Below are positions 55,551 through 64,000 of a stretch of DNA of 64,000 nucleotides, in pieces. Below the pieces are notes generated by a model. It was given only the letters and a program-made list of their open reading frames with translations, searched no databases and was not told the origin of the DNA. Every line of letters begins with the position of its first letter. The stretch's first letter is position 1. The position numbers were made by a program, and so were the translations under genes. The DNA is from Limnephilus marmoratus (taxonomy: Eukaryota > Arthropoda > Insecta > Trichoptera > Limnephilidae), in NCBI GenBank assembly GCA_917880885.1, contig OU862920.1, forward strand, positions 3,472,001 through 3,536,000, written 5' to 3'.

Positions 55551-57372
55551 TATTGCTAAACACCATAACAGATTCTTTAAAGACAGAATTTGGTAAAGCA
55601 GATCCCAAAGAAAAGAAATTACTAAAAAAACAGCTACTAATAAAATTGTGCATAAACAAAAATTAAAAACAGCTATTTCTAATGTTCTTGGGCTGAAAGG
55701 GAGAATTAGAATGACGAAATCAAGTAACCAAATTAAAAAGAAATACAAGAAAGAAATCAAAGATTTCTTTGAAAGAGAAGATATAAGTAGATCTAGCGCG
55801 GGAAAAAACGAGTGCATAACGAGAAATAAAGAAAAAGTACAAAAGAGATATTTAATTGAACCAATATACAAGCTCTATAGAAAATACATGACAGAAGGTG
55901 GTAAAGCATCTATACAAACTTTTTATCGGTTCCGACCGTTCTCCGTTGTGAAACCAAGACTTCAAGATAGGAATACTTGTGCTTGCATAAAGCATTGCAA
56001 TTTATCTTTCAAGGCACAATCGTTGAAGAAGCTAGGTTTGCTTCAAACATCTGACATTGATGAACTTATGAAAAATGTCACTTGCAGCAAATGTTTCAAA
56101 TGTATGTACTCTGAGTGTTCTGAATGCAAAGATAAGAAACTAGATATTGATTTGACCATAAATGAAGATTGTCCCGTACAGTGGCTTCAATGGAAAATGG
56201 GAATACATACCTATACTAAAATTGGCATAAAGAAATCTGAAGAAAAGCAGACAAAGAAGTATTCAAAACAAGTAGTGAAAGGAACTGTGAGAACATTAAT
56301 TAAAGAATTTCAAGATGATGTACAAAAATTTAAAACTCATTTCTTCAATGTTTCGCATCAGTACCAAGCATGGAAAAAGTGTATTGAAAACCTTGATGAA
56401 GACGAAGCTGCATTAATTTGCGATTTTTCAGAAAACTTTTCATGCAAGCAGTCGGAAGAAATTCAGGCTGTACACTTCGGAGGATCCAGGAATCAAGTCA
56501 CATTGCACACTTGCGTTCTTTACAGAAAAAATGTGAATCCCAAATCGATATGCTCCGTATCCCCAAATAATGAACATGGTCCTGGAGCAATCTGGGCTCA
56601 TTTGGATCCAATAATGAAACTATGCAAATACTTTAACATTAAAAAGATTCATTTCTTTTCTGATAGTCCTGCAACTCAGTACCGCCAAAAACATAATTTC
56701 TTTTTGTTCCAAAAAAATATAAAAGATTACGGATTTGAATATGCAACTTGGAATTTTTTTGAAGCCTCTCATGGCAAAGGCCCAGCTGATGGGGTTGGTG
56801 GAGCATTGAAGCGACAACTGGACAATCATATTTCACACGGCAATGATATAACCAATGCAAAAGAAGCATATGACTATTTAATGGTTAATAGCAAAGTAAA
56901 AATGTTTTATATAAATGAAAACGACATTCAGAAGATGACCAAAATGATACCTGAAAACATTGTTCCTATAAAAGGTACAATGAAGCTGCATCAAATTTCA
57001 ACGGATGGCAATACAACAATTAAATATAAATTGCTGAGCTGCTTTGATTGCAATAAAAATATCTGTTGCGATTGTTACTACACAAAAGAACATGAACTTC
57101 TTACCAACACTCTAACAGAACCAAAAGCACAATGTAGTTATATACGACAAGTCTTGAAAAAACAATACCCACCTGCGAAAAGATTCAAAAGAATAAATAG
57201 TTCTACTACGACCGAAAGTGATATCAGTTTAATTATACGTAGTGATTCAGATCTGATAGATATGAAATTTGAAAATGAAGGCGATTTAAATATAACAGAC
57301 GACAGAGAGAGTTTTAAAAACTTAGGGTCAAAGACAAGGACGTATTTTAGGGTCAAAGACAAGGAAACACAG
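55551..57372 (+). CDS. Catalytic segment of the Sola-like transposase
   Basis: A short stretch in one frame (to about 55660, NTITDSLKTEFGKADPKEKK) passes by a second single-A discrepancy at an A5 run (55658-55662) into a frame open from 55597 to 57408. Numbering from 55648: cysteine clusters at about 110-165 (CSKCFKCMYSECSECKD), DFSEN with D259, FSDSPATQY with D339, and SHGKGPADGVGG with D381 (E372 nearby). D259, D339 and D381 are candidates for the catalytic triad. A CFDCNKNICCDCYY zinc-like cluster lies near 465. The exon ends at 57372 (ACACAG|GTAAAA). Confidence 0.7.
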
Positions 57373-57476
57373 GTAAAATCTACCTCTAAATATCCCTTAG
57401 AAATCTGAAATTTCAAATAGTATCAATGAGATTATTAATAAAATACACTTAAATGATTTTTTTTTTTAATTTTTAG
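57373..57476 (+). other. Intron of the Sola-like transposase gene
   Basis: 104 bp, GTAAAA donor and a T-rich acceptor ending AATTTTTAG, phase 0 on both sides. Read-through would give a stop at 57406-57408 after only 12 codons, whereas splicing adds 277 codons. Confidence 0.75.
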
Positions 57477-58307
57477 GACTCATCAAATAAGGAAAAAGGC
57501 AAAAAACGAAAACCCACAGAAAAGGAAAAAGTAACACAGTCATCTCCACCAAAATTTATATCTGCAAACCGTACTTTCTATGATACTGAAATAAAATGCC
57601 TCAAAGAAGAAGGATTAACAATTGAAGACGAAACATATTCTACACAACACGATGAAGAAAAAATAAAAAATAAAGGGAAAGGGAAAGGAATAGGAAAAAC
57701 GCCAGGAAAACACCAACAAGTTATAAAAGAACAAAAACATCCAATTGATATAATACAAACAGATGAGACAGAAAAACCAAGTAAAGAAATAAAAAGTCAT
57801 ATAGAAGGATTGACCACTGATTTAAATTCAATGCCAATAATTTTTTTCGACAATTTAGTAAGTGACGAAGTTATAATTACAGGTGATAAATATATGTCGG
57901 ATGCAATAACATTTAATGAAGCAGAGTTTATTTTCAACGATTTTGATGACAACATTGGAGATGCTATTATAGGAAATAATAATGCCATAGAAAAAAACAC
58001 TGATATTGAAAATATGAATAATGAAAATGAAATTGAAGATTCTCATAAAATCAAAGACAAACCATGTGGACTGACCATTCTTAAAGACGAAAAACTGGAA
58101 AATATACATACAAAAAATATAGTGGTTTGTAAGGGCCTTATCTCTAAATCTCTTTCACTAAATAACTATATTCATACTCCAAAGCGGAGTGATAAACCAA
58201 AGACTGAAAAACTGATTGTGAAACCAAATGTGTCTCGGAAAGATTTCGACTATTATAAAGATGAGGAAGAAATTTATAAAACGCTAATGGATAGTGATTC
58301 AAATTAA
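57477..58307 (+). CDS. C-terminal exon of the Sola-like transposase gene
   Basis: Open from the acceptor at 57477 to TAA at 58307, in phase with the upstream exon. 276 codons: a Lys-rich start (KEKGKKRKPTEKEK, GKGKGKGIGKTPGKHQQ) that could carry nuclear localisation signals, then an acidic middle (FNEAEFIFNDFDDNIGDA) and a basic end. No known domain. It could act in DNA binding or protein interaction, but that is inference. AATAAA-type signals were not clearly found downstream. Confidence 0.65.
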   Translation, partial: DSSNKEKGKKRKPTEKEKVTQSSPPKFISANRTFYDTEIKCLKEEGLTIEDETYSTQHDEEKIKNKGKGKGIGKTPGKHQQVIKEQKHPIDIIQTDETEKPSKEIKSHIEGLTTDLNSMPIIFFDNLVSDEVIITGDKYMSDAITFNEAEFIFNDFDDNIGDAIIGNNNAIEKNTDIENMNNENEIEDSHKIKDKPCGLTILKDEKLENIHTKNIVVCKGLISKSLSLNNYIHTPKRSDKPKTEKLIVKPNVSRKDFDYYKDEEEIYKTLMDSDSN

Positions 58308-58599
58308 ACAATTGTATGTTATTAAATTTTTAAATGTTTTAATCAGTTCTTTAATTTCTTAAGATTTTTTGAATATTGTGTCAGACCTTAAATATGGGAA
58401 GCTGAAAATTTGAGAATTAAAAAAACATTTATTAATTCTCCCTTGTTTTATTTTAAACCCCTTAAAATAGGTATAACAAAATACAAGTATTTGGGTTGTG
58501 AGTTTATATATATGTTTGTAGAATGTACAATCAATAATAAGAAGAGAAATTTGCCATTGTATAAACAAGCCTTAATGTTTACTATTTAGTTACATCTTA

Positions 58600-58650
58600 G
58601 GACTATTTCGTAACAATATTTCGTAACTACATTTTCGTTACGTACATTTA
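58600..58650. promoter_or_regulatory. Right subterminal TTTCGTAAC motifs
   Basis: TTTCGTAAC at about 58605 and 58618 and TTTTCGTTACGTAC at about 58632, within 65 bp of the right terminus. They match the left cluster at 53870-54240. Confidence 0.55.
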
Positions 58651-58669
58651 TTTTGAGAAATACTCACAT

Positions 58670-60088
58670 AACTGTTCTAAACGAAGACCGATGCGGGTCG
58701 ACGAGCTTTCTGTAAGCGAACTGGAACATGCCATGCATGTATTGAATTTGAACGCTCAGCGATTCGCATTTCATGATGAAATAGCGTCTGTGAGTAATGG
58801 AAGATTTGTATCTAGGCAGAGCAAAGTAAAGGCACTAAATCCTTTTATGCAGGATGGGTTGTTGTGTGTTGGAGGTCGACTATCACAATCCGATATTACC
58901 TCAGCCTCTCAAAAACATCCAATTTTGTTACCACAAAATCATAAGTTGACTGACTTAATAATAACCCATCTGCATTATGAGAATTTACATTTAGGATGTA
59001 ATGCTCTGCTCGCATTACTGCGTTTACGTTTTTGGCCAATATATGGTAAAAACGCAGTGAAGCGAGCACTGCATAAATGTATTGTATGTTTCCGAGTCCG
59101 TCCGCGCGAATGTCGCCAGCTCATGGGTGACCTTCCTGCTGACCGATTCCGAATCCAAAGACCATTTTATGTAACCAGCATAGATTTTGCAGGTTCAATT
59201 TTAATTAAGTCTGGTTTAACCAGAAATGCTAAGAGTGTAAAATCTTACATATGTTTATTTATTTGTTTTTCAACGAAGGCAATTCACCTAGAATTAGTGA
59301 CTAATTTAACTTCAATGGCATTTATGAATGCATTGAAAAGATTTATAGCTAGGAGGGGTAAACCCTCACGACTCTTTACTGATAACTTTACAGGTAGTTA
59401 TAGGGAACTTACTGAACTATTTGATTTTTTGAAGGCATCTGATAAAGAAATCCATAATTTTTTGGCCCAGCAGAATATTAGCTGGAGTTTCTTGCCTCCC
59501 CGCTCACCGCATCACGGGGGACTTTGGGAAAGTGCAGTTAAAATGACCAAGTTGCATTTAAAAAAAGCAATGCGGTCAACTGTTTTGACATACGAAGGAA
59601 TGAATACCATGCTAATACAGATTGAGGCTTGTTTAAATTCCCGTCCTCTGACTCCATTAACATCAGATCCAAATGACTTAAACGCCCTCACTCCGTCACA
59701 CTTCCTTATTGGCGACAACCTGTTAGCATTGCCTGAGCTTGATATCCATCATCTGCCTACAAACAGGCTTAATATTTACCAAAAGATGTCTACCGTTGTT
59801 CAATCTTTTTGGCACAGATGGAGCCGGGAATACCTAGCAGAATTGCAGAACCGAGTCAAATGGCAAGAAGGACGTCAACGCAGTTTACAGCCTGGTGACA
59901 TGGTCATCATCAAAGACAACCAGCTACCTCCGCAGTACTGGAGGATGGCGCGAGTGACGGAGATCCACCCTGGCCAAGACGGACGCGTCCGCGTCGTCTC
60001 CTTGAGGACGGCCAGAGGTGTCACCAAAAGAGCCGTGACACAGCTCTGTCTACTTCCCATGGAGGATGCTTCCTCCAACCTGGATTAA
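58670..60088 (+). CDS. BEL/Pao integrase, downstream part of Pol
   Basis: The frame reopens exactly after the ACAT duplication and runs 473 codons; the first internal ATG is at 58691. Numbering from that ATG: the zinc-binding HHCC region (HLHYENLHLG with CIVC) at about 95-135; catalytic residues D165 (SIDFAG), D231 (FTDNFTG) and E280 (GGLWESAVK). The usual DNGTNF motif around the second Asp is shortened by about three residues, which may impair function. The C-terminal part (FWHRWSREYLAELQNR, LQPGDMVIIKD, YWRMARVTE) matches the DUF5641-type domain that ends BEL/Pao Pol. Confidence 0.9.
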   Translation, partial: NCSKRRPMRVDELSVSELEHAMHVLNLNAQRFAFHDEIASVSNGRFVSRQSKVKALNPFMQDGLLCVGGRLSQSDITSASQKHPILLPQNHKLTDLIITHLHYENLHLGCNALLALLRLRFWPIYGKNAVKRALHKCIVCFRVRPRECRQLMGDLPADRFRIQRPFYVTSIDFAGSILIKSGLTRNAKSVKSYICLFICFSTKAIHLELVTNLTSMAFMNALKRFIARRGKPSRLFTDNFTGSYRELTELFDFLKASDKEIHNFLAQQNISWSFLPPRSPHHGGLWESAVKMTKLHLKKAMRSTVLTYEGMNTMLIQIEACLNSRPLTPLTSDPNDLNALTPSHFLIGDNLLALPELDIHHLPTNRLNIYQKMSTVVQSFWHRWSREYLAELQNRVKWQEGRQRSLQPGDMVIIKDNQLPPQYWRMARVTEIHPGQDGRVRVVSLRTARGVTKRAVTQLCLLPMEDASSNLD

Positions 60089-60407
60089 GAACCAATTATA
60101 ACGCTAAAAGTGATGTGATGTGTAAATCAAAGTGCCGTCAGGCTCATCAGTGCCAAGTGTTAAACCATTTTCACATAAGTGGGTGCAGCGCACCAGAAGG
60201 TTCTACGTTATTAAACTTTCATTTTTTAATGTCAAGTCTGACATAGGGTTATATACTTAGTTATAAGTTTTTTGTTATTATTTTGATATCCATATATTGA
60301 ATATTGTTTATTTTTGTATGTGAACTCGTTGGGTAAATTCTGAGTACCAATGTTGCAATCTCTTCTAATATATTATTTTATGAAAAACGACTATTCCTTA
60401 ATACTCG

Positions 60408-60422
60408 TTTTGGGCGGGAATA
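60408..60422 (+). other. Polypurine tract of the BEL/Pao element
   Basis: GGGCGGGAA lies two bases before the right LTR, the position of the plus-strand primer. Confidence 0.6.
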
Positions 60423-60824
60423 TGTTAAGATTTCAGGTACTGAAATATTAATATTTGTGATTGTCACCCTAATGGTTGTGGCAACATTTTTTGTGTTGGC
60501 AATTGCCAGGGCGATTTCGTATTGCCACGGATTTTTTAATTCCTTCTTCTCTTGTTACCATCCGTCTTGGGCGGGTCGTTTTTGGGCAAAACGTCTGCTG
60601 CCAGGTTTTCACTTCATGTGGGTTATAAAACCGCGGAGGGAGATAGCATCATTGGGCTCACCGTACATGAGCTACCCTACGGGTCTTTTATTGTTTCAAT
60701 AAAGACCAATTATTCAAGAGCTGGAGTTATTATTGAAGAGTTACTCCAGCCACACTTCCCTTGGAATCTGGTGTTACCACGCCGGATTGCTTTGTCAGGA
60801 GAGCGGAAGTTGAGACCCTGAACA
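60423..60824 (+). repeat. Right LTR of the BEL/Pao element
   Basis: 402 bp, read as identical to 49292-49693 over its full length. Followed by GTGGG at 60825-60829. The two short open frames in each LTR are accidental. Confidence 0.9.
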
Positions 60825-60829
60825 GTGGG

Positions 60830-61086
60830 TTTCAATTATACACACTGTTGAATATGCCAATCAGCTTTTGCTTGCCTAATTTTACTCCGAATTTCTGTGT
60901 GGATTCTTTTGTATTCTTCCACGTTTCGATTTTTGTATTTTTTTCTTACTTCCATGAGGTTTAGTATTTCGTCTGTCATCCATTTCTGTTTCTTTTGCGG
61001 CGTCTCTTCTTTGAATTTTTCCTTTGCAATCTCTGTGATGATTTTCTTTGATTCATTGCAGATGTATTCAATATTTTCAATTTTAT
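60830..61086 (-). pseudogene. LINE endonuclease-RT linker, 5' segment split off by BEL/Pao
   Basis: On the - strand the sequence encodes a linker between endonuclease and polymerase: NIEYICNESKKIITEI, KQKWMTDEILNLMEVRKKYK, then EYKRIHTEIRSKIRQAKADW. It continues the LINE found at 48217-49286, and the insertion site is bracketed by GTGGG. The endonuclease domain further upstream is replaced by a foldback arm at 61087. Confidence 0.75.
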
Positions 61087-61230
61087 GACTTCAGATACTA
61101 ATATCTACAGCGTGTATGTCGGACGAATATCTACAGCTCATATGTTAAACTAATATCTACGAACTTCAGAGTGTTGACTAATATCTACAGAGCGTAGGTT
61201 GAACTAATATCTACAGAGCGTAGGTTGGAC
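61087..61230. mobile_element. Solo foldback arm with ATATCTAC subrepeats
   Basis: Starts GACTTCAGATACTAATATCT, nearly identical to the outer end at 12477, with repeated GGACGAATATCTACAGC, AACTAATATCTACGAAC and ACAGAGCGTAGGTTGGACT units. No inverted partner was found to the right, so this is a truncated or solo arm. Confidence 0.65.
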
Positions 61231-61330
61231 TAATCAGCTAAATGTGTCCAATAGTCCGATATTAGGGATTTTTACATACATACTTACATCAATTAAGTTT
61301 TTTAAACTGCATACGCAATATTACGTTATT

Positions 61331-61746
61331 CCACTAAACACTGGCCTCGCGTAAACAAAGATTAAGGTGATCCACTAGTCTTGGAAACATTCGACATCGG
61401 AATCCGCGCCTCTTTTTGGGAGGGTTTAAAAAATACTTGAGAAGACTTTTTTGAAAAGGTCTGAGAAGGTATTTAAGAGTTGTAGGTATTTTAAAGGTTG
61501 ATTACGTAAAGGCTTGTTCATTTTTTACGTTTATTATAATAAATTTATCATAATAAACAAAGCGTAAAAAATGAGTTAATGCTTTTAACTGGCCTTTACG
61601 AAATCAACCTGTAGAGTACCTACAACTCTTAAATACTTTCTCTAACCTCCCAAAAAAGTCTTCAAGTATTTTTAAATCCGATGTCAAATGTTTCCAAGAC
61701 TAGTGGATCAACTTAATCCTTGTTTCCGCGAGGTCAGTGTTTAGTA
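61331..61746. mobile_element. Palindromic MITE-like element
   Basis: Arms CTAAACACTGGCCTCGCG (61334) and CGCGAGGTCAGTGTTTAG (61728) extend inward through GATTAAG and GGATCACCTTAATC-like pairing, CCACTAGTCTTGGAAACATT and TGAAGACTTTTTTG-type blocks to a central TTATTATAATAAATTTATCA region. Nearly the whole 410 bp can pair with itself. No target duplication resolved. Confidence 0.8.
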
Positions 61747-63372
61747 GAGTTTAGTATAATAACAAATTCGATTGCACAGAACCAAGCGACGTGGAGTCCA
61801 AAGACCTCCACACACCCCCGTGCCGGGGCGGTATCGGGCCTAAAACAACAGCGCGAAATTGCATTGTTTTGATTTATTTTGTGAAATTCAGGCACAAATA
61901 TTAAAATGTTTTCCGATCATTTTGTAAAAAACTTAATTTTTCACATTATATAATGAAACTTTATCCGAAAATGGATTCATTAGTCGGAGATTTCGGCCCT
62001 TGAAAAATGAAAAAAAATGGAAGAAAATTTCTTACCTAAACATTTTTGATCAAAATGTATAGAAATTTAAAAATAATCATGTTTTAAAAACACACTCCTT
62101 TTATTTAATGAATTTGGAAGGAAACTTGTCACCTCACTTTTTCCTTGTGCGTACAATAAAAAAAAATAATTTCGAAATTTCCATTAATGTCAAAAAAATT
62201 ACCTAAAAATAAACCGACAATTAAAACGGATTTCTTGCATATCTAAGGACGTTAATTTCTTTAGTATGTTTACCACCACATGTATTAGATATTAATATTA
62301 TAAAAAATAAAGATCTTAAAATGTAAATTTGATTTCCATTATTTGAGTATCCTATAAAACAATTCAACTTTCAAAGTACGATTATTGTGCCAATAACTTG
62401 ATTAAAACTGATGAAAAAGCACAAAAACATGGTAAATATATTAATTATAGGAATATAAGAGTGTATTAGTCATAATAATAGAAATTACAATCACATAAGT
62501 AAAATTACAACACACATCTACGGAGCCAAATTTTTTTCGCGGCTAATGTTTTTTCAGCGCGAACGACAAATGCGCAGACGCACTAACCATTGCCACCTAG
62601 CGGTTATGAATGAAAACAAACAATTTAATAAGTACACTATAAGAAATTACAACGTTGTCAGCTCTAAAATACATGCAAATCGTTTCTACAGCGTGGCCGC
62701 GTAAGAAGCTTATTAGTAATATTACGTGGTTTAGTTAAGTGTACATGGGTTTTATTTATGTTACAACAACACAGGTTATCGACCGTGAAAGTTTTTTTCT
62801 AGTAAGGCTGTAAAACTTTACTACGAATTGGTTTATATTGTGAACACAAAAAAATATGTTATGGATACATTGAAGCTTTTTCTACCTTTTCTATTGATTG
62901 GAATTAGGATAAAATTGTTTGTTAATTTTAAAAAAATATAAGCGAAAACTACTAAATGATTGGTTTTTTCATTAGATAATGACGAACTCATTTATGAAAC
63001 AACTTAAAAAAAATAACGGTTAAGATTATTTTTGACAGCCTCTCCATTGATTAATTTTTTTTGATTCTTATAAAATTATTTACAAAATAAATAAAAACCA
63101 CTTTGGCGCTTATGTTAAACATTCCTAGGCTTGGCTAGCTAAGCATCGAACGTTATTAATAGGGTAACGTCTGTACGGTTGAAATTTAGGTATCCGAGTA
63201 AGAATGCAAATCTGATGCCGCGCCTTATGTCAAGCCATCTTCGTACATGAAGTTTGCTAAAAAGCTACTTTTGTGCTTCGGTATCGTCAAAGGATGGCGC
63301 CACTTACGTTAGCAGATCGCATGAGAACATGCCCTTGGCAGGTATAAGTATTATGAATTTGTAAATTTGAGT
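61747..63372. other. Stretch without supported gene
   Basis: A GC-richer patch at 61790-61850 and a CCACCTAGCGGTTATG-type motif near 62590 are the only items of note. No splice-supported coding frame. Confidence 0.35.
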
Positions 63373-63660
63373 AGCTCCACACAGGAGGCCCTGAGGAAAA
63401 TAATTTCCCTCAGGGCCTATGTCATCTTTGGGGATGCTGTGTGGAGGGTTTTTTAAGGAAAGGAAGGAGAGGAGAAAGGAATGGGAAGGAAAAAGATTTA
63501 AAGGGTGGGCAGGAATCCGGGGTTCAGTGTGTCTTGGTCACCCGCCTCCAATACCTAGGCAAACCTCACCCCATGAACCCGGGCACCCCTGCTAAATCAC
63601 CAAACGTAGCGAACCACTTGGGGTGACCTATGGCAGAGGTGTTGGTTATCCAATAAAGGT
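63373..63660 (+). repeat. Dispersed repeat family A, copy 4 (cleanest)
   Basis: Begins AGCTCCACACAGGAGG, contains the hairpin CCCTGAGG...CCCTCAGGG, then TCATCTTTGGGGATGCTGTG, CAAACCTCACCCCATGAACC and ends AGCGAACCACTTGGGGTGAC, GGCAGAGGTGTTGG, CAATAAAGG. The shared 3' block across copies suggests a defined 3' terminus, as in a retroposon. Confidence 0.65.
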
Positions 63661-63894
63661 GTAGCGATCGCGTACGACTACCTATTTGCTGTGTACCTAC
63701 ATACCTATTTATGCGGTGTCAAATAGCTGGCAATGCCTGGTACGACACGAGCGATCGACTTGAACTGCATTATTTGGCCACCTACTCGAAAACTGCAACC
63801 CATGATTAAAAGTACCTTGCCGATTTCCCCCGACCTTTCCCGGGTTTTACAAGTTTATCATCAATTAGAGTAACTACTCATCCAGTGGGCTATA

Positions 63895-64000
63895 CAGGGT
63901 GTTAAGGGACGTAGGTACTTGACTTACTTTAACCAGTGATTCCTGACATTATTTGGAGTAAAAACTGCAAATGAAATTTTGGTCTCCAGTGACATTTTTT
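63895..64000 (+). mobile_element. Partial MITE, CAGGGTGT family 1, at the window edge
   Basis: ACAGGGTGTTAAGGGACGTA and GTGATTCCTGACATTATTTG match the left half of 16980-17362. The element runs off the window. Confidence 0.65.

Larger units (their letters stand above)
53447..58665 (+). mobile_element. Sola-like DNA transposon, 5.2 kb, nested in BEL/Pao pol
   Basis: Ends are inverted repeats GAGTATTTCTCAAAA with partial extension to about 23 bp (both reach TGTAC). The target duplication is ACAT (4 bp). It encodes a basic coiled-coil N-terminal part, a catalytic region with conserved Asp residues and a spliced C-terminal exon. Four-base duplications and a DDD-type transposase point to the Sola superfamily, but I could not compare with reference elements. 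Repeated TTTCGTAAC motifs lie near both ends. A foldback repeat sits at 54.5 kb. Confidence 0.7.
49292..60824 (+). mobile_element. BEL/Pao LTR retrotransposon with nested DNA transposon
   Basis: 11.5 kb between GTGGG duplications, of which 5.2 kb is an inserted DNA transposon, leaving about 6.3 kb of retroelement. The order LTR, leader, gag, protease, reverse transcriptase, integrase, LTR is as in BEL/Pao. LTRs are TG...CA and read as identical, implying a recent insertion. The RNase H segment of pol is missing, so this copy could not replicate alone even without the insertion. No envelope gene is present. Confidence 0.9.

Noticed and set aside
55535..55633. Short intron between the first two transposase segments
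   Set aside because: The donor AAG|GTGAAA is phase 0, and none of the AG acceptors checked downstream restores the next frame; two single-A discrepancies explain the data more simply.

Overview
This 64 kb window is AT-rich animal nuclear DNA, most consistent with an insect (order not resolved). It has spliced exons with GT/AG boundaries, tRNA-derived SINEs, a BEL/Pao LTR retrotransposon, non-LTR retrotransposon remnants, a Penelope-like fragment, Helitron-type elements, hAT-like and mariner-like elements and several inverted-repeat elements. There are no bacterial-style operons, rRNA genes or CRISPR arrays. Most of the window is transposon-derived.

Two host genes can be supported. The last two coding exons of an unidentified gene lie on the + strand at 1-23 and 2225-2329, followed by a long 3' UTR. 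A second gene lies on the - strand and runs from about 43 kb down to 28.7 kb. Four of its exons can be placed (42862-42954, 36165-36263, 33987-34127, 28678-29546). All three introns between them are phase 1. The third exon carries a six-cysteine, pacifastin-like pattern. The last encodes a Gly/Pro/Tyr-rich tandem-repeat tail and the stop codon. Its introns are packed with transposable elements, one of which ends 34 bp from a splice acceptor.

The left half (5-28 kb) holds tandem arrays, hAT-like non-autonomous elements with exact 8-bp target duplications, a mariner-like element with a broken transposase, a foldback-like element with subrepeated arms around a LINE piece, Helitron-like elements and many LINE fragments. 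A family called here VNTR-hAT has three full-length copies (10893-12233, 14304-15343, 36580-38506). They differ mainly in the number of an internal ~100-bp repeat.

The right end (47-61 kb) is a four-level nest. A - strand LINE (48217-61086) is split by a BEL/Pao element with two 402-bp LTRs that read as identical and a 5-bp target duplication. That element is interrupted in pol by a 5.2-kb DNA transposon with short inverted repeats, a 4-bp duplication and a spliced transposase gene of the type seen in Sola-like elements. The DNA transposon in turn carries a foldback repeat whose loop holds a hammerhead-ribozyme-like motif. The same motif occurs at four other places, one of them next to the Penelope-like GIY-YIG fragment.

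All family names come from reading motifs by eye; no database search was possible.
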